DNA of 64,000 nucleotides, from contig JAEXCN010000577.1 in NCBI GenBank assembly GCA_023402175.1, positions 1 through 64,000 of the forward strand. Direction: 5' to 3'. The DNA comes from Pseudomonadota bacterium. GTDB lineage: Bacteria; Myxococcota_A; Polyangia; Polyangiales; Polyangiaceae. This document shows, one piece after another, positions 34,793 through 42,149 of this stretch (position 1 is the stretch's first letter; every line of letters starts with the position of its first letter). The notes beneath the pieces are model-generated. The model searched no databases. It saw nothing but the letters and a program-made list of their open reading frames with translations, and was not told the DNA's origin. A program made the position numbers and the translations under genes.

Positions 34793-35416
34793 TCAGAGCT
34801 TTCCGGCGCGGAGGAGTCGCTCGGCGAGGTCTGCGCGTCGGACGCGACGGGAACGTTCCGCAAGTATGATCCCCTCGAGGTGACGGAAGGCGTTGTCCAC
34901 GTCATCGTTCACCACGAGGTAATCGAAGAATCCGTAGTGCTCGATTTCGACATGCGCGACGGCGAAGCGCTTCCGTACCGCCTCTTCACTATCGCTCGCG
35001 CGACCGCGAAGGCGGCGTTCGAGCTCGATCATCGACGGCGGAAGGATGAACACCGAGACCGCGTCCGGGACCTTCGCCCTGATCTGGCGCGCCCCCTGGT
35101 AGTCGATGTCGAAGATGATCCCGCCGCAGTTCGGGTCCGCCTTGGCGCGCTCGATCTCGGCGAGCGATGTGCCGTAGCAGTTCTCGTGCACGTGCGCCCA
35201 CTCGAGGAACGCTTCACGATCGACCAGCTCGTCGAACTGCTTGCGGTCGATGAAGTGATAGTCCTTGCCGTCCGTCTCGTTCGCACGTGGCTTGCGCGTC
35301 GTGTGCGAGACGCTGAAACGTAGCTCGGGGAACTTCGCGCGCAGCTTGCGCGTGAGGGTCGTCTTTCCGGCGCCGCTCGGGGACGAGAGGATGAGGAGCA
35401 GGAAGGGATCGCTCAT
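34793..35416 (-). CDS. gmk: Guanylate kinase
   Basis: 207 residues from ATG 35416. The P-loop SSPSGAGKTTL is at residues 10-20; the GMP-binding SHTTRKPRANETDGKDYHFI and DIDYQGARQIR motifs follow in the usual order. It phosphorylates GMP to GDP. It lies 210 nt downstream of yicC, the common bacterial pairing, but no rpoZ follows; the next gene converges. Confidence 0.96.
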   Translation of the reverse strand: MSDPFLLLILSSPSGAGKTTLTRKLRAKFPELRFSVSHTTRKPRANETDGKDYHFIDRKQFDELVDREAFLEWAHVHENCYGTSLAEIERAKADPNCGGIIFDIDYQGARQIRAKVPDAVSVFILPPSMIELERRLRGRASDSEEAVRKRFAVAHVEIEHYGFFDYLVVNDDVDNAFRHLEGIILAERSRRVRRADLAERLLRAGKL

Positions 35417-35575
35417 CGACAGTCCTCGGTCCTCAGGCCTCAATTCTCAGTGAAAGACGCACGGCACGCATTCTAGACCAGATCGCTCGATGGCGGGCAT
35501 CGAACCTCAGCCCCGCTCGTCGTTCGCATCTGCTCGCGTCTGCTCGCGACCGCAGCCGTTCGACTGCGGACCGAC

Positions 35576-35617
35576 GACGGAAGACCAAGGACGGAAGACC
35601 GACGACGGAAGACCCAG
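35576..35617. repeat. 14-bp tandem repeat, three units, yicC-gmk gap
   Basis: GACGGAAGACC recurs at 35576, 35590 and 35604, a 14-bp period with three variable bases per unit. It is part of a 210-nt non-coding gap between yicC and gmk that also contains TCTGCTCGCG twice (about 35529-35548) and a CCTC-rich stretch at 35420-35450. Its position near the 3' end of yicC could affect gmk transcription. Confidence 0.75.
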
Positions 35618-35626
35618 ACGAGGACG

Positions 35627-36523
35627 TCACTCGACATTCTGCACCTGCTCACGCATGCGCTCGATTTCCGCCTTCAGCTCGACGACCGCGTGCGCGATGC
35701 CGACATCCTGGCTCTTCGACCCGATCGTGTTCGCCTCCCTTGCCATTTCCTGCAAGAGGAAGTCGAGACGACGGCCGACGGACTCGGCGCTGAGGAGCAA
35801 GCTCTCGAAGTGAGCGCAGTGGCTCTCGAGGCGCGTGAGCTCCTCCGCGATGTCGATCCGGTCGGCGAAGAGCGCAATCTCCTGCTCGAGACGTCCCGGA
35901 TCGACCTCGACATCGGACGCGGCGCGCAGGCGGTCGGCGCGCTCCTTGAGCCGCTTCTTGTACGCCTCGACGACGTGCGGCGCGCGCCCGGTGATCGCCT
36001 GCATCAAGCGCCGGATCGTCGCGAGCCTTCGCACTAGGTCGTCCGCGAGTGCGAGGCCTTCCCGGAGGCGCATCGCGTCGAGCGATTTCAGCGCGGCGTC
36101 GAATGCCGCAGTGAGGGTAACGTCGAGCGCCTCGCCCTCGCGCTCGATCGACGGGATGAAGAGGTCGGGCACCGAGCCGAGGAGCGAGAGCGGCACGTCG
36201 GCGTCGGGAGCGAGCTCGTCGCGCAGCTTCCGAAGCGCCGCGAACACGCTGCGCGCGCGGTCGTGATCGATCGTCATCGCGCCGAGCGCCGTACCGTCGA
36301 GGCGCACGCTGATGTCGAAGCGACCTCGGGTCAGGCGTTCGCGTGCGAGTGACTCGACCACGTTCGCGAGGTCCGGCAACTGGCTCGGCACGCGTACGCG
36401 CACGTCGAGAAAGCGGTGGTTGACCGCACGGATCTCCACGGTGACCTTGTCACCACGGGCGGGTGCGTCGTTGGTGCCGGCGAGCATCGCATCGCCGACG
36501 CCGAACCCGGTCATGCTTCGCAC
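35627..36523 (-). CDS. yicC: YicC/YloC-family endoribonuclease
   Basis: 298 residues. The N-terminal MRSMTGFG and VEIRAVNHRFLDVRVRVP motifs are diagnostic of the family; the C-terminal EEELTRLESHCAHF-like region and RRLDFLLQEMAREANTIGSK also match. YicC proteins are hexameric endoribonucleases involved in RNA decay. The gene follows a DUF507 gene by 19 nt and precedes gmk. Confidence 0.94.
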   Translation of the reverse strand: MRSMTGFGVGDAMLAGTNDAPARGDKVTVEIRAVNHRFLDVRVRVPSQLPDLANVVESLARERLTRGRFDISVRLDGTALGAMTIDHDRARSVFAALRKLRDELAPDADVPLSLLGSVPDLFIPSIEREGEALDVTLTAAFDAALKSLDAMRLREGLALADDLVRRLATIRRLMQAITGRAPHVVEAYKKRLKERADRLRAASDVEVDPGRLEQEIALFADRIDIAEELTRLESHCAHFESLLLSAESVGRRLDFLLQEMAREANTIGSKSQDVGIAHAVVELKAEIERMREQVQNVE

Positions 36524-36542
36524 GGGCCCTCGAGCCTCGCGG

Positions 36543-37055
36543 TCACGACAATCCGCGCTTGCGCTTTACGGCCTCGAGCACGCGGGCATGTTCGATGTCC
36601 CACTGCGCGGTGCCTTCCTTGACGTGCCGCAGCTGCGCTCGAACCTCGGCTTCGAGCTCGGCATCGGCCGCCATGTAGCGCTTGAAGATGGGCGCCATCC
36701 TGCGACGAAGCTCGACGTCTTCGGCGAACACTTCGTCGACGTGAGTAGAGTGCAGGAGCATCTCGACGACCTGATCGAGGAGGTAGTCGAGTGCGTCATC
36801 ACCGACCTTGATCCCATGGTGCTCCGCGACCTGCTGGCGGACGCGGCCGAACTCGCCCGTGCCGCGTCCTGTTCGCTGCAGGAGGTCGCGCGTCTTGTCG
36901 TCGACGACGCGCTCCGTATCGAGATAGCTCTTGAGCACCGCCTCGACGTCGGCCACGACTTCGCGCTGCGCGTCCGTCTCGATGTCCTTCGCCGTGACGA
37001 GCGACCGGACGACTTCCTGCGCGATGGGGCCGACCTTGGCGCCGTAGAGTCTCAT
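36543..37055 (-). CDS. DUF507 family protein
   Basis: 170 residues. It begins MRLYGAKVGPIAQEVVRSL and carries the acidic/basic helical pattern of DUF507 (VVDDKTRDLLQRTG, then a second half with VGDDALDYLLDQVVEMLLHS). No signal peptide, membrane segment or catalytic motif. It is 19 nt upstream of yicC and so likely co-expressed with it. Function unknown in all organisms I know of. Confidence 0.85.
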   Translation of the reverse strand: MRLYGAKVGPIAQEVVRSLVTAKDIETDAQREVVADVEAVLKSYLDTERVVDDKTRDLLQRTGRGTGEFGRVRQQVAEHHGIKVGDDALDYLLDQVVEMLLHSTHVDEVFAEDVELRRRMAPIFKRYMAADAELEAEVRAQLRHVKEGTAQWDIEHARVLEAVKRKRGLS

Positions 37056-37160
37056 TCAAGCGGACCGTACCGCAGCGCCGGTGAAAAGCGAAGGGACGAC
37101 GCCTTCGCCAATACGGTATTCTGCCGTGGCGCTCCAACCCCCCGTCCGAGATTCGGGCCA

Positions 37161-37200
37161 CAGATCTGGGCCGCAGATCCGGACGGCCAGATCTGGGCGC
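37161..37200 (+). repeat. CAGATC repeat upstream of the zinc-ribbon gene
   Basis: CAGATCTGGGCCG, CAGATCCGGACGGC and CAGATCTGGGCGC start at 37161, 37174 and 37188; a more diverged AGATTCGGGCC precedes at about 37150. They end 10 nt before the downstream ATG and cover its leader. CAGATCTG is itself palindromic. Confidence 0.7.
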
Positions 37201-37209
37201 CGCTCGCCC

Positions 37210-38184
37210 ATGACCGTCTGCCCCTTCTGCAACAAGGCCGTCCCCGATCCCCAGACGCCGTGCCGGAGCTGCGGCCGCCGGGCAGGTGATGCTCCGCCGG
37301 TCCCCGAGCTCGGCGGACGCAGCCTCGGGAGCGACGCCGGCTGGGACGATCCGTCCGACCTCGGCGGCGGTCTCGACCTCTCGCGCGGCGGGTCGATGGC
37401 CAGCCACGCTTCCGGACCGAGCGCGTATTCCGGCGGGGGGCTGTCCCTCGGCGACGACGACGACCCGTTCGCCGACGACGGGCCCCAAAACGCGCTCGAG
37501 CTGGATCTGCCGTCGTCGCACACCGCGAACGCTCCACGACAGGTCGCAGGCGCGCCCGTCCCGGCCGCTTCCCAGCCCGCGCCCGTTCCGCCGAGCTCGG
37601 TTCCGGACCTGGTCCTTCCGACGAAGCCCGCCGCGAAGGACCCGCCGTCCTCGCCCCAGCCGCGCGCGCCCCAGAGCGATCCGGCGCTTCACGCCGCCGG
37701 TCCGCCGAGCGATCCGGCCCTTCGCGCGCAGCATCCGCAGAGCAATCCGGCGCTGCGCGCTTCGCCGCCGGCGAGTGATCCCGCGCTCCATGCTCGGCCG
37801 CCGGCAAGCGATCCGGCGCTGCGCGCTTCGCCGCCGGCGAGCGATCCCGCGCTTCAGAGCCAGCCGCAGATCCACCAGGTCGCGCCGCCGCGACCCCAGG
37901 ATCCGGCTGCACTGATCGCCCGCTATCCGGTCCCGCCGGAGAAGGTCTGGGAGGCGCCGGCTTACGCGCTCAAGGTCCTCTGGCGTCAGCTCGAGCTGCG
38001 CCAGGATCTCGCGACCCTGCGGAAGAGGCGCTCGCCCGACGTGCGCCTCTACGAGCGCGCGCTCCAGACGCACGATGAGAAGACGTTCGCGCTCGGCCTC
38101 GCGATCACGTGCGCCGGCCTCGCGTTCGCGACCTTCGTCTTCTTCTTGCCCGTGATCCTTCGCTTCCTCCGCGCACCGGACTGA
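37210..38184 (+). CDS. Zinc-ribbon protein with tandem SDPAL repeats and one membrane segment
   Basis: 324 residues from ATG 37210. The N-terminus MTVCPFCNKAVPDPQTPCRSCGRR is a four-cysteine zinc ribbon. A Gly/Asp/Ser-rich low-complexity region follows, then six 11-residue repeats (residues about 156-222) built on SDPAL(R/H)A with PP spacers. A helical region (EKVWEAPAYALKVLWRQLELRQDL) and a C-terminal membrane helix (LAITCAGLAFATFVFFLPVI) end the protein. The zinc ribbon should be cytoplasmic. It is divergent from the DUF507-yicC-gmk operon. Not a recognised family. Confidence 0.75.
   Translation: MTVCPFCNKAVPDPQTPCRSCGRRAGDAPPVPELGGRSLGSDAGWDDPSDLGGGLDLSRGGSMASHASGPSAYSGGGLSLGDDDDPFADDGPQNALELDLPSSHTANAPRQVAGAPVPAASQPAPVPPSSVPDLVLPTKPAAKDPPSSPQPRAPQSDPALHAAGPPSDPALRAQHPQSNPALRASPPASDPALHARPPASDPALRASPPASDPALQSQPQIHQVAPPRPQDPAALIARYPVPPEKVWEAPAYALKVLWRQLELRQDLATLRKRRSPDVRLYERALQTHDEKTFALGLAITCAGLAFATFVFFLPVILRFLRAPD
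37675..37860 (+). repeat. 33-nt coding repeat, six units
   Basis: Units begin at 37675, 37708, 37741, 37774, 37807 and 37840, each exactly 33 nt after the last, encoding SDPALHA/SDPALRA/SNPALRA plus a four-residue spacer. Units 3/5 (ALRASPPA) and 4 (ALHARPPA) alternate. Confidence 0.9.
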
Positions 38185-38283
38185 AGCTGCTGCCCGGCCG
38201 GCAGGTCGCTCGTCAGCCTCGGGCAAGGCGTCCACGTCGGGCGGACCGCGACTCCGCGGCTCGCTCTGCGGACGAAGTACGGC

Positions 38284-39477
38284 TCAGCGCTGGCTTCGCG
38301 GCGGCCGTCGACGGCTCTCGCGCGGACGATCGGCGGCCACCTCGCGCTCGCGTTCGGGCGACGTCGGCGTCGCCACGCGCTGCGGTCGAGGGCTCATCGG
38401 CGGCGGCTCGTCCGTCCGTCGCGCCGGCAGCTTCAGCTCGCGCATGCCGAGCTGGAGGCGGCGCATGACCGCCTTCTTCTGGCGCTCCTTGTACTTTGCA
38501 TGCGACGCCTCGCCTTGCTCGTTTGCGGCTTCGGTCTCGCGGTCGATGACCTGGAACTCGCAGATGACGAAGACCACCGGACCGAGCGCCCAGGCGGCTT
38601 GCGGCGCGCGCTCGAGGAGCTTGCGCGGCAGACGCACCGGCATGTCGACGACGTAGTGGATGACGCGATAGTTGTCGGCCGAGAAGACGTTGTCCGTCGG
38701 CGTGTAGTCCTCGTCCGCGCCGGCCTGCATCTCGCTCAGGAACTTCTTCAAGTGCTCGCTCTTCTGGGAGTAGCGCTTGAAGTGGAACATCGAGTTGATG
38801 CTCTGTCCGGGGATCACGTAGTTGAACGGGAACAGCCGCTTCGTCAGGTACTGCAGGATCGGGAAGATGTCGTCGCGCTCGCGAGCGACGATCCGGAACC
38901 GCAGCTTGTCGAAGATCTGCGCCGAGACGGCTTCGCGCTTCGATAAGAGCTTCGTGTAGAGCGAGTCCTTGTTCTTGCGGCCGCCGACGAACTCCGTGAT
39001 CGGGAAGCCCTCGGCGAGCATGCTGCCGATCACGCGATAGACCTTCTCCTCGACGAGGTGGAAGATCTCCTGGTCGGACATCGGGAGCATGAAGAGGAGC
39101 TCGCGACCATCCAGGTGATGGATGATGTGCATGCACTTGAGGATCGTGCACGCACACGTCTGCCGGTGACCGCGGCCCGCGGCGAGCCAGAAGAGCTCCT
39201 CGATGCTCGCCTGCTCGACGGGCTTCGGGATCGGATACTCGAAGTGGCGCCTGAGGTAATTGATCGCCTCGGCCTTGATCGCGTTCATGCGGGCGCGATC
39301 CGCAGGCTCGTCCGGATGGAACTCCTGCGAGAAGATGAAGTCCCGGATCTCCTGCTCGTCCTGGAAGTTGAGGCGATGCCAGTCGATGACCGAATCGCCG
39401 CGGAGGACGAGCCGGACTGCCTCGAGATCGGCGAGGGTGAACTCGTCGAGCTGCTTGAGGCGGTCGCGTGTCGCCAT
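38284..39477 (-). CDS. Conserved myxobacterial protein with a RelA/SpoT-like synthetase domain
   Basis: 397 residues, no signal peptide. Residues 160-330 line up with the (p)ppGpp synthetase fold: GGRKNKDSLYTKL (basic motif before the core, with K176), FDKLRFRIV (Asp190 and Arg195, like the D-x3-R metal/ATP site), DNYRVIHYVV (Tyr270, His274, like YxSLH), VICEFQV (Glu307, Gln309, like EIQIR) and ANEQGEASHAKYK (like AExGxAAHxxYK). The N-terminal 150 residues are helical and unassigned; no HD, TGS or ACT domain is present. The C-terminus is basic and Pro/Arg-rich. I recall similar proteins as TIGR04552. Activity is inference. Confidence 0.8.
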   Translation of the reverse strand: MATRDRLKQLDEFTLADLEAVRLVLRGDSVIDWHRLNFQDEQEIRDFIFSQEFHPDEPADRARMNAIKAEAINYLRRHFEYPIPKPVEQASIEELFWLAAGRGHRQTCACTILKCMHIIHHLDGRELLFMLPMSDQEIFHLVEEKVYRVIGSMLAEGFPITEFVGGRKNKDSLYTKLLSKREAVSAQIFDKLRFRIVARERDDIFPILQYLTKRLFPFNYVIPGQSINSMFHFKRYSQKSEHLKKFLSEMQAGADEDYTPTDNVFSADNYRVIHYVVDMPVRLPRKLLERAPQAAWALGPVVFVICEFQVIDRETEAANEQGEASHAKYKERQKKAVMRRLQLGMRELKLPARRTDEPPPMSPRPQRVATPTSPEREREVAADRPRESRRRPPRSQR

Positions 39478-39574
39478 CGAGTCGCGTTCCTTTCCGAGAG
39501 AGGGCCCTTACCTGGCGTCCTCATAGCGGACGAGGCGGCGGTCGTCGCGGCAAGATACGCGAAACGTCAGCAGA

Positions 39575-39880
39575 TCAGGACGCTTTTCCGGAGCCCGTGA
39601 TCGGAGGCGGCGGAGGCGGCGGCAGCGGGTTCGGCGACGGCGCGGGCTGGAAGGACGGCGCGGTCGTGCTCGTCGTCGTGGTCGACGGGGCCGGTGCGCT
39701 CCGCGCGGGCGGAGGTCGCGACGTCCCATGGCCCGTGCTGCTCGGGTGCGAGCGCCGCGGCGGCTCGCTGCGCGGCCCGGACGGCTGAGCTCCGCGGGAG
39801 CGGAATCCGGGGCTCTCGCACGCGCTCGAGAGCACGGCGAGCAGGCAGAACGAGAAGGAAAGAAGGTTACGGCGGGTCAT
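39575..39880 (-). CDS. Small proline-rich lipoprotein
   Basis: 101 residues with a good signal peptide and lipobox (LLAVLSSAC). The remainder is entirely low-complexity Pro/Ser/Thr (APAPSTTTTSTTAPS, NPLPPPPPPP) with no fold predicted. Neighbouring genes on the same strand are 94 nt and 72 nt away. It may be a spacer-type wall lipoprotein, but low complexity makes even its coding status less certain. Confidence 0.55.
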   Translation of the reverse strand: MTRRNLLSFSFCLLAVLSSACESPGFRSRGAQPSGPRSEPPRRSHPSSTGHGTSRPPPARSAPAPSTTTTSTTAPSFQPAPSPNPLPPPPPPPITGSGKAS

Positions 39881-39952
39881 CTTCGGGTTCGAGACTGCGA
39901 ACCTCCGCCCTTCGACGTCGGCGCGAAGAACAGTCTCTCCCCCTGACGCGTA

Positions 39953-40141
39953 TCAGGCCTTGTCGATCTGCGCGACGTCTGGCGTCGGCGTGGGACGCGC
40001 GTGCTGACGTCCGAGGGACAGAGTCCCCACGAAGATTGCGATGGTGACGGCGAGAACAGCAACGTGGCCCATGAGCGCGCCCGAACAACCGGCGATGGCA
40101 ATGGGAGCGAGCGCTGCGATGTACCAGGGAGTGAGCTTCAT
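39953..40141 (-). CDS. Small membrane protein
   Basis: 62 residues: MKLTPWYIAALAPIAIAGCSG, then a second hydrophobic segment (AVLAVTIAIFVGTLSLG) and a polar tail. Two short membrane helices are likely; the GCSG could alternatively be a lipobox. The ATG at 40141 has a GAG-rich stretch upstream (rev. comp. of CTCCGAGG). No family recognised. Confidence 0.5.
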   Translation of the reverse strand: MKLTPWYIAALAPIAIAGCSGALMGHVAVLAVTIAIFVGTLSLGRQHARPTPTPDVAQIDKA

Positions 40142-40538
40142 TCCTTACTCTCCGAGGGGGCTTCGGGCTAGCTGCACCCTACATGTAAGGTAAGCTACGA
40201 CAATCCTCGGGGCGGGCAAAACTTCTATCGGCACCGCCCTCGATGGATCAACGGAAAACGGCGTTGCCATTGCGCCACACCTTCGCACGACACGTTCCAT
40301 GTTCGCTCCCAAGTGCTCTGAGCGACTTAGGAAAACGATTTTCAACATTTCGGCGTCTCGGCGCTGTCGCACATGTGGAAAACGTGCGTCGCGACGTCCG
40401 CAGCACGTGGGTGAGGGGACACGAGGCCCTCCCATGCGGCTCGCCGGACCCCGGCGGCCCGTTCCCGCCGCCGGTCCCGAGCGACAAGCGCGAGCGATCG
40501 AATGGACAGTGCTACTGCGACTTGTTTATCGTCGGCGC
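40142..40538 (+). other. Intergenic region, AT-richer than average
   Basis: About 400 nt between divergent genes. It contains TACATGTAAGGTAAGC-like and AAAACGATTTTCAAC tracts around 40175-40350 that are clearly less GC-rich than coding DNA here, so promoters for both flanking genes are likely. A plus-strand frame is open through it from 40299 in phase with the next gene, but its amino-acid content is not protein-like, so I do not extend the gene. Confidence 0.4.
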
Positions 40539-41051
40539 GTGCCGGTGCGGCGTCAGCCACGAGGCGAAGCGACGAGCGCGAGCGCGCTCCGCGTGATCGC
40601 GCTGGTCGCGCTCGCCGCGCTCTTCGGGGCGACCGGCTGCACCACGGTCGATCCGGGGCCGAACTTCGTGGTGCCTGACGAGCAGTTCGATGCCGATTTC
40701 TTCTTCTGCCGCGTCGAGCCCGAGCTCCTCGTGGTGAAGAAGTGCGGCTCGGGCGATCCGGCTCTGGGCGATGCGGCGAACGGTTGCCACTTCAATCCGA
40801 GCGCCGTGAGCGGCATGGCGATCCGGCCTCATGATCCCATCGACTGCAGCGGCGATCGCCCCACGAGCCGCGCGCTCCTCAATCCCGGCGGCGCGGCGCA
40901 AGGCAACCTGCAGGCGGTCACGCTCGTGATGAGCCGCGATGTGATGACCGCGCCGCTTTATCTCCGGCCCACCGGGCAGCACCACCCGCGCGCGATCTTC
41001 GGGCGCGACGATGCGTTCGTCGAGGTCCTTCGCCAGTGGGCGCAGCGATGA
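40539..41051 (+). CDS. Lipoprotein of unknown function
   Basis: About 170 residues if GTG 40539 is the start (the exact start is uncertain; GTG 40509 and 40593 are alternatives, and no clear ribosome site exists). A signal region ALRVIALVALAALFGATGC ends in a lipobox. The mature part contains KKCGSGDPALGDAANGCHF, a Cys-x13-Cys-His arrangement, and SGMAIRPHDPIDCSGDRP, a layout reminiscent of heme-poor relatives of planctomycete-type cytochrome domains in which only CxxCH remnants remain. Its stop overlaps the next start (ATGA), so it is coupled to the SH3/barrel protein. Confidence 0.65.
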   Translation: MPVRRQPRGEATSASALRVIALVALAALFGATGCTTVDPGPNFVVPDEQFDADFFFCRVEPELLVVKKCGSGDPALGDAANGCHFNPSAVSGMAIRPHDPIDCSGDRPTSRALLNPGGAAQGNLQAVTLVMSRDVMTAPLYLRPTGQHHPRAIFGRDDAFVEVLRQWAQR

Positions 41052-41845
41052 AGCGGCTCGCGCTCGTCCTCGCCCTTGCGCTCGGCGCTCCGGCGACGCT
41101 CGTCGCCAGCGAGACGGTCGCTCACGCCGAGGAGCCCGAGGCGTTTGCTCGCGTCGTCGTCGACTCCGCCGAGCTACGGAGCGGTCCGACCATCTCGTCG
41201 CGCGTGATCTACACCGCTCACCGCGGCGAGACGTTCGCCGTGGACGGCCGACTGGGCACGGGCTTCTGGTTGCGCGTCGTCTTGCCCGATGGTCGTATCG
41301 CGTACGGCGTCGGCGACGAGATGCAGGTGTTCGCCGTTCGACCGGGCGAGCCCGAGGCGCCTTCGCGGCCGGGGCTCTTCGCGACGCCGCCGCTCGAGGG
41401 AGCGAACGCGGGCTTTGCGATCCTCGGAGGCGTCCTCTCGATCCCCGTTCGCGATCAGTCCACACGCGCATTCGGATATCTCGAAGGCCGCCCTTCGATC
41501 GTCCTGCATCGCACGGTGACGCTCGACGGGTACATCGGCGATGCGCTCACCGCGGATGGCTCGCAGATCCTGTACGGCGGCGGGGTGACCGTGCACTTCG
41601 CGCCGAGCTGGGCGATCTGTCCGTTCCTCGGTATCGGCGGCGGCGGCCTGCACGTTCGCCCGAACGCGGACTCCTTCGTGCTGAAGCGCGAGGACCTCTA
41701 CATGGCGCGTGCCGGCGGCGGCGTCTTGATGGCGCTCCGCGGTCGGATCCTCGTCCGCCTCGAGGTGACGAACCTGACGTTGTTCGATTCGGAGAGCCTG
41801 AAGAACGCGCAGACGTACGCGGGTGGGTTTGGGGTTTATTTCTAG
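41048..41845 (+). CDS. Exported SH3-like plus beta-barrel protein
   Basis: 265 residues from ATG 41048, overlapping the previous stop. A signal peptide ends near ASETVAHA. Residues 30-95 form a bacterial SH3-type domain (ARVVVDSAELRSGPTISSRVIYTAHRGE, GFWLRVVLPDGRIAYG). The rest alternates Gly-rich beta strands and ends in an aromatic (AGGFGVYF), as outer-membrane barrels do. The likely location is outer membrane with the SH3 module contacting peptidoglycan. It precedes the DUF4266-DUF3570 pair in the same direction. Confidence 0.75.
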   Translation: MKRLALVLALALGAPATLVASETVAHAEEPEAFARVVVDSAELRSGPTISSRVIYTAHRGETFAVDGRLGTGFWLRVVLPDGRIAYGVGDEMQVFAVRPGEPEAPSRPGLFATPPLEGANAGFAILGGVLSIPVRDQSTRAFGYLEGRPSIVLHRTVTLDGYIGDALTADGSQILYGGGVTVHFAPSWAICPFLGIGGGGLHVRPNADSFVLKREDLYMARAGGGVLMALRGRILVRLEVTNLTLFDSESLKNAQTYAGGFGVYF

Positions 41846-41871
41846 GCTCCAGGCTCCAGGCTTCAGGCTCC
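41844..41871. repeat. 7-bp tandem repeat, four units
   Basis: AGGCTCC, AGGCTCC, AGGCTTC and AGGCTCC follow each other from 41844, overlapping the stop codon of the SH3/barrel gene. A fifth, degenerate AGGGAAG follows. The repeat fills the gap to the DUF4266 gene. Confidence 0.8.
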
Positions 41872-41921
41872 AGGGAAGAGAAGCAGGAACGACACGAATG
41901 CGCGCGGGAGGAGACGAGGAA

Positions 41922-42149
41922 ATGGACACACGCAAGGCGCTCTTGACGGGGCTCGTGTTCGTCGCGCTGGCGGTCCTCTCTGCGGGATGCGTGACCGTGA
42001 AGCCGACGCAGAGGTCCGTCCTCGCCGATCCGATCATGCAGTTCGAGGGTGATCCGCAGGCGAGCGCTCAGCTTCGGCACGCGATCGACAACCGTGAAGG
42101 TTCCTACGGCGGCGGCGGCGTCGCGGGCGGAGGATGCGGCTGCAACTGA
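41922..42149 (+). CDS. DUF4266 small lipoprotein
   Basis: 75 residues from ATG 41922 (GAGGA just upstream). A signal peptide with lipobox LSAGC is followed by VTVKPTQRSVLADPIMQFEGDP, the conserved DUF4266 core, and the tail ends GGGGVAGGGCGCN. In other bacteria DUF4266 is adjacent to DUF3570 and often to ApbE-type flavin transferase and thioredoxin genes; only the DUF3570 partner is here. The start of that partner overlaps this gene by 16 nt. Confidence 0.85.
   Translation: MDTRKALLTGLVFVALAVLSAGCVTVKPTQRSVLADPIMQFEGDPQASAQLRHAIDNREGSYGGGGVAGGGCGCN

Noticed and set aside
34703..35323. 206-codon plus-strand frame over gmk
   Set aside because: Mirror of guanylate kinase; acidic/Arg-rich shadow.
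40299..40538. Upstream extension of the lipoprotein gene
   Set aside because: The frame is open, but the sequence is Arg/Cys-rich and would put 80-100 residues before the signal peptide.
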